Assembly: GCF_016950255.1 (NCBI RefSeq)
Contig: NZ_JACGFN010000001.1
Coordinates: 62,001 to 126,000 of the forward strand
Source of the DNA: Pectobacterium brasiliense
GTDB lineage: Bacteria; Pseudomonadota; Gammaproteobacteria; Enterobacterales; Enterobacteriaceae
Direction: 5' to 3'
DNA: 64,000 nt
The first letter of the stretch is position 1. Each line of letters begins with the position of its first letter. Under the pieces are notes generated by a model. It saw nothing but the letters and a program-made list of their open reading frames with translations, did no database searches and was not told the DNA's origin. This document shows positions 37,533 to 44,855 of this stretch, in pieces. The position numbers were made by a program, and so were the translations under genes.

Positions 37533-38056
37533 TGGCCGGGAAAATTGAAGTAAACCGTATTACCAACGCCAACATTTACATCAACGGTACCAACCTGCTG
37601 GGGCGTGCGCAGGAAATCAAACTGCCGGATATCTCCATGATCATGCAGGAGCACAAGGCGCTGGGTATGGTCGGCAAGATCGAACTGCCTGCGGGCTTCG
37701 ACAAGCTGGAAGGCGAGATCAAGTGGAACTCCTTCTACCGCGAAGCGATGCTGGCGGCGGCGAACCCTTACCAGTCACTGGCGCTACAGTGTCGTTCCAG
37801 TGTGGAACGTTATGGCTCTCAAGGCCGTATCGAAGAAGTGCCGCTGGTGACGCACATGACCATCATGTTCAAAAAGAATCCGCTGGGCACGTTCAAGCAG
37901 CACGAAAACCCGGATTTTAGCAGCGCGTTCAGTTGCACCTACATCAAGCAGGTGATGAACGGTGAAGACCTGCTGGAACTGGATTACCTGTCCAACATCT
38001 TCATGGTTGGCGGTGTGGATCAATTGAACAGCTACCGCGCCAATATCGGCGGTTAA
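37532..38056 (+). CDS. Major tail tube protein
   Basis: Tube subunit (174 aa) of the P2 FII family; INRITNANIYINGTNLLGRAQEI and LPDISMIMQEHKALGMVGKIELP match the family start. It polymerises inside the sheath. It is translationally coupled to the sheath gene. A hairpin and the ferredoxin-like gene follow, interrupting the usual tube-to-chaperone order. Confidence 0.92.
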   Translation: MAGKIEVNRITNANIYINGTNLLGRAQEIKLPDISMIMQEHKALGMVGKIELPAGFDKLEGEIKWNSFYREAMLAAANPYQSLALQCRSSVERYGSQGRIEEVPLVTHMTIMFKKNPLGTFKQHENPDFSSAFSCTYIKQVMNGEDLLELDYLSNIFMVGGVDQLNSYRANIGG

Positions 38057-38068
38057 TTTATCTTCCAG

Positions 38069-38090
38069 GCCCGTGAGTGAGGCGGGCGTT
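38069..38090 (+). terminator. Hairpin after the tube gene
   Basis: GCCCG (38069-38073) with CGGGC (38083-38087), loop of nine, followed by GTTTCT. A weak terminator or processing site at the left edge of the ferredoxin-like insertion. Confidence 0.45.
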
Positions 38091-38112
38091 TCTATCAATC
38101 AATGAGGTGACT

Positions 38113-38409
38113 ATGTCAGCAAAAGTATTTGATATTATCGACTTGGAAAATAATATTCATTTTCAATGCCGCGAAGATGTCTACATTTTGGATGCTGCGG
38201 AAGAAGCGGGTTTTGATTTACCGTATTCGAGCCGTGCTGGCGCAGACCCATCATCGGTAGCACGTTTGATTTCTGGCCAAGTCGATCAAAGTGATGGTTC
38301 CTATTTAGATGACAACCAGAAAGCGGCCGGCTTCTTTCTGACGGATACCTCTTACCCGCTAAGCAATTGCGTTGTTCGCTTCTTTGCGGAAGATGAGCTG
38401 CATCATTAA
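38113..38409 (+). CDS. Plant-type ferredoxin-like protein lacking all cluster cysteines
   Basis: 98 aa, whole-length match to plant/cyanobacterial-type [2Fe-2S] ferredoxins: DVYILDAAEEAGFDLPYSSRAGA, SGQVDQSDGSYLDDNQKAAGFFLTD, YPLSNCVVRFF (read in parts). The canonical ligands YSC-RAGAC-SSC and LTC are here YSS, GAD, SS and LTD, so all four positions are changed (Ser, Asp, Ser, Asp) while the surrounding fold residues are kept. It cannot hold a normal cluster. ATG 38113 has GAGGTG in front. It sits between tube and tail-chaperone genes with hairpins on both sides, like a phage 'moron'. Known Pectobacterium biology (ferredoxin-domain pectocins, FusA receptor) suggests receptor binding rather than electron transfer; that is inference. 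Confidence 0.9.
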   Translation: MSAKVFDIIDLENNIHFQCREDVYILDAAEEAGFDLPYSSRAGADPSSVARLISGQVDQSDGSYLDDNQKAAGFFLTDTSYPLSNCVVRFFAEDELHH

Positions 38410-38435
38410 TTATCAATGTTCGCGTTATCGTAATG

Positions 38436-38458
38436 AAAGGGGCTTCGGCCCCTTTCTT
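38436..38458 (+). terminator. Terminator after the ferredoxin-like gene
   Basis: Stem AAAGGGGC (38436-38443) with GCCCCTTT (38448-38455), loop TTCG, a very stable tetraloop hairpin. The downstream CTT is a weak T-tract. It lies 27 bases after the stop and marks the right edge of the insertion. Confidence 0.75.
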
Positions 38459-38548
38459 ATGCCTGCCGCTTTCGTTTTCTAATTCACTTTAAAATCGTTA
38501 TTCCTTGCCGCACGCGATACTGCTCCCGACATTTACTAAGGAGCCGTT

Positions 38549-38869
38549 ATGCACACTGAAACCTATTCTCTGCAATTCCCTTACACCACTTCCGCCGGTC
38601 AACGCGTGGAGTCCATTTCGCTCAAGCGTCTGAAAGTCAAAGACATCAAAGCGGTGAAAAAAATCAGCGATGACCCAAGCAACTGGGACGACGCGCTGCT
38701 GTCGCGTATGACCGGTCTGGTGCCGGAAGACATCGATGAGATGGACGCGCAGGACTACATGGCGCTGCAAAAACGATTTCAGCAGCTACTTGGGTTGGAT
38801 AACGCAGCCGGCGCTGCTGTGGAAAGCGCAGGCCCTGCTGGCGAGGTGGTTTCACTTTCAGCCGAGTGA
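38549..38869 (+). CDS. Tail assembly chaperone (gpE/gp41 family)
   Basis: 106 aa, beginning MHTETYSLQFPYTTSAGQRV, with LKRLKVKDIKAVKKI and ALLSRMTGLVPEDIDEMDAQDY, the pattern of the P2 gpE/Mu gp41 family that coats the tape measure during assembly. AAGGAG precedes ATG 38549. Its last 130 bases overlap a second frame that continues to 38957, as expected for a chaperone made in short and frameshift-extended forms. Confidence 0.85.
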   Translation: MHTETYSLQFPYTTSAGQRVESISLKRLKVKDIKAVKKISDDPSNWDDALLSRMTGLVPEDIDEMDAQDYMALQKRFQQLLGLDNAAGAAVESAGPAGEVVSLSAE

Positions 38870-38957
38870 GATTGATGCGCTGGAACTGGACGACTTTGAA
38901 CGCTGGCTGGATGAAGCCAGCGAACAGATAAAACGTGAGAACGGTGAGGAAGACTGA
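38772..38957 (+). CDS. Frameshift extension of the tail chaperone (gpE'-type)
   Basis: Second frame, conserved in its later part: LLARWFHFQPSEIDALELDD and the following FERWLDEASEQI resemble the P2 E'/Mu gp42 extension. It has no credible start of its own (the ATG at 38736 lacks a ribosome binding site), so it should be reached by frameshifting from the previous gene. The two frames differ by -2 (equivalently +1). A run CAAAAAC at 38768-38774 allows tRNA-Lys to slip back two bases exactly into this frame; Mu is reported to use -2 shifting here. The slip point is a proposal. Confidence 0.65.
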   Translation, partial: NDFSSYLGWITQPALLWKAQALLARWFHFQPSEIDALELDDFERWLDEASEQIKRENGEED

Positions 38958-39139
38958 TTACTGACAGGATTAATTAGGCCACCATCCACCCAACTCGGTC
39001 AGCGACAGGACGCTGGCCGTTTTCCTCCCTCACCACCTGTCTTCTTCTCCCGCTTATCACCCGTACTTTTCCTCGCTTTATCCCCGGTTTGTGATGGGGA
39101 AACCTAACTGGAGCGGCGCAAGCCGCCGTCTCCGATCCG

Positions 39140-39156
39140 CCCCGCAAGGGGTTTTT
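39140..39156 (+). terminator. Short GC hairpin with T-tract before the tape-measure gene
   Basis: CCCC (39140-39143), loop GCAA, GGGG (39148-39151), then five T. A second stem GCGGC-GCAA-GCCGC lies about 20 bases to the left. The 38958-39173 stretch has no gene; these hairpins sit inside the presumed tail operon, 18 bases before the tape-measure start. Confidence 0.5.
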
Positions 39157-39173
39157 CTGAATGAGAGTGAACC

Positions 39174-41591
39174 GTGGATATGCTTTTAAACGGTGTCATG
39201 CTGGGCAGGGCGTTTGGCGCCACGCTGGATGACACAAAAAAATCGCTGCAGCCACTTAGCGATAAACTCAAACAAGCTGAGGAGTGGCAGCGTCTGTTTA
39301 ATCAGTCGCTGGAGCGCTTTGGCAATGTCAGTTTGCGCAGCACACAGGTGACATCCCGACTGAGCCAGTCACTAAGTAAATTGGTAACCAATCAGGAACG
39401 GCTGGAGAGTATCCAGTCACGTCAGGAAACGCTACGTAGCCGTCGGGGTGAACTCGCCGAGGATTTTCAGACTAAGCGTGCACAGTTTGATTCTGTCATG
39501 AAGCCGATTGTGGCGTCGGTCACACGCTATGCTTCATTTGAGGCGCAGTTGCGTGACATCAGCGTTGCTCATGGGATATCGAGTGAGCAAGAAAAGTTGA
39601 TGGGGCAGAAACTGCGTCAATCTTCTCAACAGGTGAACCAAACGCCAGATGCATTGCTCGGTAGTGCCGGGCAACTGCTTGCTTACGGTATGTCACCGGA
39701 TCAGGCAACGGATGTTGCGGCAGTTTTAGGGAAAACGTCAACGGCCTCTGGCGCGGCGCTGTCCGATCTTACTGCACTTTCGGCCACATTAGATGACGTG
39801 TTTAACCTGAAAGGTGCTAAGGCGCTGGAGGAATCCTTCTCCCGCATGCTGGCGGGCACGAAACAGGGTTTCTCCATGGCGTCGATGACGCAATACGCGA
39901 CTGCGCTAGCTCCAGGGTTTACGGCGATGGGGGCGACGGGCAATCAGGCGTTGAGTCAGTTGGTTTCCAGCCTGAGCGCGACAAAAGGCGCGGATACGGA
40001 GGCGAACACGGCTGCCCGGTTGGGAAGTTTCATGAATTCGGTGGGACGAACCGACATTGCCGATAGCTACTACAACGCGGGCGTAGATTATAACGCGTCA
40101 TTAAAAAGCTACATGAAAGGTGGGTATTCACAGTACGACGCTGCGGTTCAGATTAGTAACCGATTCATCGACAGCAAAGGTAGTCAATTCCAGCAGCTAT
40201 GGGATAAGGCCAGTAAAGCGGGCAACGTAGACGCACAGCAAAGTTTAATGCAGCGCTACGGATTGCAGGAGGTGTTCCGTACGCCAGAAGCTGTCAATCA
40301 TGCGATGTCGATGAAGCAGAACTGGCAGAGCTATCAAGCGAACCAACAGCGGATGAACAGCCCAGCAGCCACGCAAACGCTGGATCTCGACTTCGCCCGG
40401 CAGAATGACACATTGACCGCACGCTGGAACCGAATGACAACGTCAGTGATGAATATTGCACTCAATGTGGGGGAAGCGCTGGTGCCAGTATTGATTTCCT
40501 TGAGTGACATACTGATTCCTATTCTGGATCAACTGGTGACCTGGACGGCGGCGAACCCTGAACTGGTTCGTGGGATCGTGATGGCCGTCGCCGGTTTCTT
40601 CGCGTTCAGAATGGCATTGAGCGGGGCGAAGCTGGGGATTACCACACTGCTATCGCCTTTACTGAGCGTTTGGGAAGGTATTTTGCAGGTTCAGCGTGGC
40701 TGGCAGTTGTTCAATGCGGGATTAAGAACGACCGGAGTGTTGCAAGGTATTGGGGGGATTTTGAGCCGGCTGGTTGGTGGAGTTGGAGCATTCGGACGTA
40801 TGCTGCTGATGAATCCGATTGGCTTGGCAGTAACGGCAATTGTGGGGGCTGTTTACCTGATTTACCGATATTGGGAACCGATTAGTGCATTCTTTAAAAA
40901 CCTCTGGTCGCAAGTCAGTCAGGCTTTTAATGCGGGATGGGAAGCACTCAATAATGCGGTATCCGGTGGTGTAGTGGGTATTACAGCGTTACTGCTCGAC
41001 TGGTCACCATTTGGCGTGCTGTATTCCATCTTCGCTGATACCGTTAGCGAATTGGGTATTCAACTTCCCGGTAGTTTAAGTGAACTCGGTGGCGTGATTA
41101 TTGATGCATTGGTTAAGGGACTGACTAGCGCTTTCCCCGAGTTAAAAAATGTCCTGAAAACGATCGACGAATTTATCCCTGATAGCGTTAAAGACTTTCT
41201 GGGTATTGGTTCGAAAACCGCGTCTATCGAAGCTAACAGCCAATCTGTGGCTGCCGGTGTTATGACCCCGCCAGTTCTGCAACCTACGTCGGTATCTGCG
41301 TTGTCGCTAGAACCAACACCGTCTATTGAATCACCTAAGGCTGAGAACACTGCGTCAACCCCGCAACAGCGTGTCGCACTGACACCAACTGTCGGTGGAG
41401 CAAAAGGTAAGTTAGTCAGCGCTGCCCCTTCTGAGCGTGTTCAGGTTGCTTTTTCTCCCACCATTTATCTCAACGGCCAGAAGGCAGCGCCAACGCCTGA
41501 AATGACGAAGACGCTGACGCTTAGCATGAATGAACTGGAAAATATGTTGAACAAGCTGCTCACTCAGCGTGAGCGCAGGGGGTACGCCTGA
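39174..41591 (+). CDS. Tail tape-measure protein
   Basis: 805 aa protein whose length sets tail length. The N-terminal 130 residues are coiled-coil rich (TLDDTKKSLQPLSDKLKQ, RLESIQSRQETLRSRRGEL), the middle has the conserved helical region of TP901/P2-type tape measures, and several hydrophobic helices lie around residues 420-620. The tail after 680 is proline/serine/threonine rich and ends in a helix. GTG start at 39174; ATG at 39180 also possible. At roughly 1.5 angstrom per residue this predicts a tail near 120 nm. Confidence 0.9.
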   Translation: MDMLLNGVMLGRAFGATLDDTKKSLQPLSDKLKQAEEWQRLFNQSLERFGNVSLRSTQVTSRLSQSLSKLVTNQERLESIQSRQETLRSRRGELAEDFQTKRAQFDSVMKPIVASVTRYASFEAQLRDISVAHGISSEQEKLMGQKLRQSSQQVNQTPDALLGSAGQLLAYGMSPDQATDVAAVLGKTSTASGAALSDLTALSATLDDVFNLKGAKALEESFSRMLAGTKQGFSMASMTQYATALAPGFTAMGATGNQALSQLVSSLSATKGADTEANTAARLGSFMNSVGRTDIADSYYNAGVDYNASLKSYMKGGYSQYDAAVQISNRFIDSKGSQFQQLWDKASKAGNVDAQQSLMQRYGLQEVFRTPEAVNHAMSMKQNWQSYQANQQRMNSPAATQTLDLDFARQNDTLTARWNRMTTSVMNIALNVGEALVPVLISLSDILIPILDQLVTWTAANPELVRGIVMAVAGFFAFRMALSGAKLGITTLLSPLLSVWEGILQVQRGWQLFNAGLRTTGVLQGIGGILSRLVGGVGAFGRMLLMNPIGLAVTAIVGAVYLIYRYWEPISAFFKNLWSQVSQAFNAGWEALNNAVSGGVVGITALLLDWSPFGVLYSIFADTVSELGIQLPGSLSELGGVIIDALVKGLTSAFPELKNVLKTIDEFIPDSVKDFLGIGSKTASIEANSQSVAAGVMTPPVLQPTSVSALSLEPTPSIESPKAENTASTPQQRVALTPTVGGAKGKLVSAAPSERVQVAFSPTIYLNGQKAAPTPEMTKTLTLSMNELENMLNKLLTQRERRGYA

Positions 41592-42520
41592 TGTTTGCGG
41601 TATTAGGAAATATTGAATTTAAAGTGACCGCCTACTGGGACGGCTTTAATACGTCATTCGGTGCAGATTATGCCGAGCATGGCCGCATTGAAGGTAAACC
41701 CGGTCTGCAATTCATCGGTGCGAAGCTGGACGAGATTACTATTAGTCTGGTGTTTCACAAGCAGTACTGCACGCCGGATGTGGAATTGAAGCGGTTGACT
41801 GAGGCGATGCGGGCGCATCAGGCGATGGCGTTAGTCTTCGGCAATGGGGATTATCGCGGCTGGTTTGTGATTACGGCACTGACGTCGACAAGTGAACATA
41901 CCGACGCGAAGGGCAACGTATTAGCCATGAATGCCTCGCTAACGCTGCGAGAATACATTGGCGATCCGAAAAATCCGCTCAAGCCGCCGGCGATACAGAC
42001 GCCCGTTCCTAATGTTAGCGCCATCACCCAGGCGGTCCAGAAAGTGAGCAATTTTTCAGCTTCACTACGCACGGCTGTCACGTATGCCAAGAAGGCTCAA
42101 TCAGCCGTTAAGGCGGTGAAAACCACCGTTCAGATTGTAAAACGGATGAAGAACAATCCCGAAACCGCGCTGTTGCAAATTCCCGGGCTACTAACGCAAG
42201 TCGGGAATGTATTGACGCCGTTAAGTGAGGTGGAACCGGCGTTTAAAAAAGCGGCAGAGGCTATTTCTGATGCAGCGGTTCAGGCAGAGAAGATGATGCC
42301 TGAAATTACAGCGGTTAATAAAGCGGCGAATGAAATGCTGAAGCAGGTCAAGCAAGTTGCCACCTTGTTGCAGGGCGTCGACAGCAAAAACGTTATCGAG
42401 AAGCTGGAAGCCATCAGTAAACATGTGGAGGCCGCGAGCGACACATTTAAAGGCGCTGAACCTGCGCTGAGCAAACTGACGGCGGAAATCGTGAAGAGGG
42501 TTGAAGCATATGCACCTTGA
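41591..42520 (+). CDS. Tail protein gpU with long helical extension
   Basis: 309 aa. Residues 1-130 match the P2 gpU family (MFAVLGNIEFKVTAYWDGF, HGRIEGKPGLQFIGAKLDE, ALVFGNGDYRGWFVITAL). P2 gpU is about half this length; here a second half (about 140-309) is alanine/lysine/valine-rich helix with heptad character, followed by the C-terminal EIVKRVEAYAP. Start ATG overlaps the tape-measure stop. It likely acts at the tail tip, with the extension perhaps replacing another component. Confidence 0.85.
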   Translation: MFAVLGNIEFKVTAYWDGFNTSFGADYAEHGRIEGKPGLQFIGAKLDEITISLVFHKQYCTPDVELKRLTEAMRAHQAMALVFGNGDYRGWFVITALTSTSEHTDAKGNVLAMNASLTLREYIGDPKNPLKPPAIQTPVPNVSAITQAVQKVSNFSASLRTAVTYAKKAQSAVKAVKTTVQIVKRMKNNPETALLQIPGLLTQVGNVLTPLSEVEPAFKKAAEAISDAAVQAEKMMPEITAVNKAANEMLKQVKQVATLLQGVDSKNVIEKLEAISKHVEAASDTFKGAEPALSKLTAEIVKRVEAYAP

Positions 42521-42722
42521 ACATATCACTACACAGGGCGAACGCTGGGATACCTTGTCCTATCGGTATTACGGCGATCCGCTCGGCTATCCGCGGATTA
42601 TTGCGGCTAACCCGCATATCCCCATCGTGCCGCTGTTGCCATCGGGTTTGGTGGTGCTGATTCCGATTATTGAACAGGCTGAGGCCAGTAAAGCGGAGGA
42701 TACCCCACCATGGCTGCGTTAA
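42510..42722 (+). CDS. Tail protein X (LysM-like)
   Basis: 70 aa, GpX family: EHITTQGERWDTLSYRYYGDP is a LysM-like fold, followed by LLPSGLVVLIPII. It helps join the tube to the baseplate. ATG 42510 overlaps the previous gene by 11 bases; the stop overlaps the next gene by 13. Confidence 0.88.
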   Translation: MHLEHITTQGERWDTLSYRYYGDPLGYPRIIAANPHIPIVPLLPSGLVVLIPIIEQAEASKAEDTPPWLR

Positions 42723-43870
42723 CGGAAGAACTAACTCTGCTCGCTCCTGCGATGTCGGAAGTACTGCAACCGGCGTTCACCCTGTGGTATCAGCAAAAAG
42801 ACATCACCAATGATATCGCGCCGTATGTTACCAGCGTGACGTATACCGATAGCATCAAGAATGAGTCTGATTCGATTGAGGTCAGGCTCGATGATACCGA
42901 TGGCCGCTGGATGGATAAATGGTATCCCGGTACGGGCGATACATTATCGCTCAAGCTCGGCTATCTCGGTGAAATGCTGTTTGACTGCGGCACTTTCTCG
43001 ATTGATGAAATTGAGGTGAACTCACCGCCGAGCGAAGTGATGATTCGCGGCGTTGCGACATCGGTCAATCGTGCGTTGCGAACCAAATCAAACCGCGGTT
43101 TTGAAGATACGACGTTAGCCGCCATTGCGACGCGCATAGCGAAAAAACATCAGTTGATGCTGGTAGGGAAGATTCAAATCATCAAGATCGATCGTGTTAC
43201 GCAATATGCTGAAACCGATGTCGCTTTTCTAAAGCGGCTCGCCAGTGAATATGGCTATGTCGTGAAAGTGGTCAGCGACCAGCTGATTTTTTCCCATCTG
43301 GCAACGCTGCGCAATCAGGCGTCTGTTCGGCAAATTAAGCCAACGGACGTCGCGCGTTTTTCACTGAGCGATACGATCAGCCACGTCTATAAAAACGCTA
43401 AGACGAAATATCAGAAAGGAAGTGAAAAGAAACTGATGGTTTATGAAGCCAACGGTGGCGCGAACAACGAAATGAAGTCTGCCGGTGCTGAGACCAGTGC
43501 GGATACGTTGAAAGTTAACGTGCGCGCGGCGGATGCTTCTGGAGCGAGGATGAAAACGGATGCCGCATTGGATGCGCACAACGAAAAGCAACAAAAGGGG
43601 TCGATGACGCTGATGGGCAGCCCGCAGTTGGCGGCGGGGAATAAAGTGGAACTGGTGTCGTTCGGCCAACTTTCTGGCCATTGGTTGATCGAATCGGCTC
43701 GCCATGCTCTGGAACGTGGCAGTGGTTATACCACGGAGATTGGGTTGATTCGCGGGCCGATTACGGTGGGCAAGCGGAAATCGGATGGTGGAAAAACACT
43801 GGTGACTTACCACCCGGATGGCAGCCAGACAACGCAGAAGGTTAAGAGCAAAAAGGATATAGGCTTATGA
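42710..43870 (+). CDS. Baseplate hub protein gpD
   Basis: 386 aa, phage late control D family (PF05954 type), the hub that joins tube and spike. Conserved segments include FTLWYQQKDITNDIAPYVTS, RGVATSVNRALRTKSNRGFE and TDVAFLKRLASEYGYVVKV. The C-terminal domain has MGSPQLAAGNKVELVSFGQLSG. It overlaps the spike gene by 4 bases. Confidence 0.9.
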   Translation: MAALTEELTLLAPAMSEVLQPAFTLWYQQKDITNDIAPYVTSVTYTDSIKNESDSIEVRLDDTDGRWMDKWYPGTGDTLSLKLGYLGEMLFDCGTFSIDEIEVNSPPSEVMIRGVATSVNRALRTKSNRGFEDTTLAAIATRIAKKHQLMLVGKIQIIKIDRVTQYAETDVAFLKRLASEYGYVVKVVSDQLIFSHLATLRNQASVRQIKPTDVARFSLSDTISHVYKNAKTKYQKGSEKKLMVYEANGGANNEMKSAGAETSADTLKVNVRAADASGARMKTDAALDAHNEKQQKGSMTLMGSPQLAAGNKVELVSFGQLSGHWLIESARHALERGSGYTTEIGLIRGPITVGKRKSDGGKTLVTYHPDGSQTTQKVKSKKDIGL

Positions 43871-44448
43871 GTTTATCTCGTCGAATTGGCACGATAAGCG
43901 CGGTGGATGAGGCTCGCGTGATGGTGCGCGTTCGTCTACCAGAGTGCGACAATCTGCGTACGGCCTGGCTGCCGGTATTACAGCGCAATACGCAGAATAA
44001 TAAGGATTATTGGTTGCCGGATATTGGCGAACAGGTCGAAGTTCTGCTGGACGGAAATGGCGAGGATGGCCTGGTGCTGGGGGCGATTTACTCTGCCGCC
44101 GATGTGCCAACGCTGGCAGATAAGTACAAAAGGGCGGTAACGTTCGCTGACGGCGCGCATATTGAATACGATCGCCAAACGCATACGTTAACGATCAACG
44201 GCGGTGTGCAGCATATTGCGATTAGCTGCGGTGCTGACGTGGTGGTTAACGCTCAGCGCGTCACTATTAATGCGCCAGAAACGACGGTGACGGGCAAGCT
44301 ACTGGTGCAAGGGCAACTCACCTACGAGAGCGGGATGTCCGGTTCCGGCGGTGCCAGCCTCAGCGGTGATGTCAGTATCTCCGGCAACGTCAGCGCCAGT
44401 GGCAGCGTCATGGATGCTGGCGGCAACTCCAATCACCACTCGCACTAG
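43867..44448 (+). CDS. Baseplate spike protein gpV
   Basis: 193 aa, membrane-piercing spike of the P2 gpV family. An OB-fold domain (residues about 1-90, GTISAVDEARVMVRVRLPE, DIGEQVEVLLDGNGEDG) is followed by a beta-helical shaft with repeats SLSGDVSISGNVSASGSV. The end SNHHSH carries the HxH motif that binds an iron ion at the needle tip in P2-like spikes. Last gene before a 59-base gap with a strong hairpin. Confidence 0.9.
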   Translation: MSLSRRIGTISAVDEARVMVRVRLPECDNLRTAWLPVLQRNTQNNKDYWLPDIGEQVEVLLDGNGEDGLVLGAIYSAADVPTLADKYKRAVTFADGAHIEYDRQTHTLTINGGVQHIAISCGADVVVNAQRVTINAPETTVTGKLLVQGQLTYESGMSGSGGASLSGDVSISGNVSASGSVMDAGGNSNHHSH

Positions 44449-44487
44449 CACGTTCTCTAAACCGCTTTAATATTTCTTCCTCCCACC

Positions 44488-44506
44488 GGGGGCGACAATA
44501 GCCCCC
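44488..44506 (+). promoter_or_regulatory. GC hairpin directly before the gpW start codon
   Basis: GGGGGC (44488-44493) pairs perfectly with GCCCCC (44501-44506), loop GACAATA; the ATG of the next gene is one base later (44508). No free Shine-Dalgarno is seen; GGGGG sits in the left arm. The stem should restrict translation of gpW or act as an mRNA processing point. Confidence 0.6.
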
Positions 44507-44507
44507 T

Positions 44508-44855
44508 ATGAAAACTCAATCTGTTTTTTGGCAACCGGCACTGCAACGTTCTGGCGACATCGTCGAAGGAACGGCAGATATCATGCAGGCGATTCACATC
44601 ATCCTGCGGACACCCTGCGGCAGCGACCCACATCGACCTGACTTTGGTAGCAATCTACATCTGTATCTCGATTATCCGATCGATCGTGCGATCCCGCATG
44701 TCGTCAGGGAATCGGTAGACGCGATCAAACGATGGGAACCTCGCTGCCAGCTACTGGCGGTTAAACCTTCTGTGAATGGGGCTCACCTGACGCTGCATGT
44801 TAGCTGGAAAACTGCTAACGGCGCGACACAGACCACGGAGTTGTTATGGCGCTGA
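44508..44855 (+). CDS. Baseplate wedge protein gpW (gp25-like)
   Basis: 115 aa, gp25-like lysozyme-fold wedge subunit: QRSGDIVEGTADIMQAIHII and TPCGSDPHRPDFGSNLHLYLD are the family signature. It triggers sheath assembly on the baseplate. The start is fixed by family alignment even though no normal ribosome binding site is present. It overlaps gpJ by 10 bases. Confidence 0.92.
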   Translation: MKTQSVFWQPALQRSGDIVEGTADIMQAIHIILRTPCGSDPHRPDFGSNLHLYLDYPIDRAIPHVVRESVDAIKRWEPRCQLLAVKPSVNGAHLTLHVSWKTANGATQTTELLWR

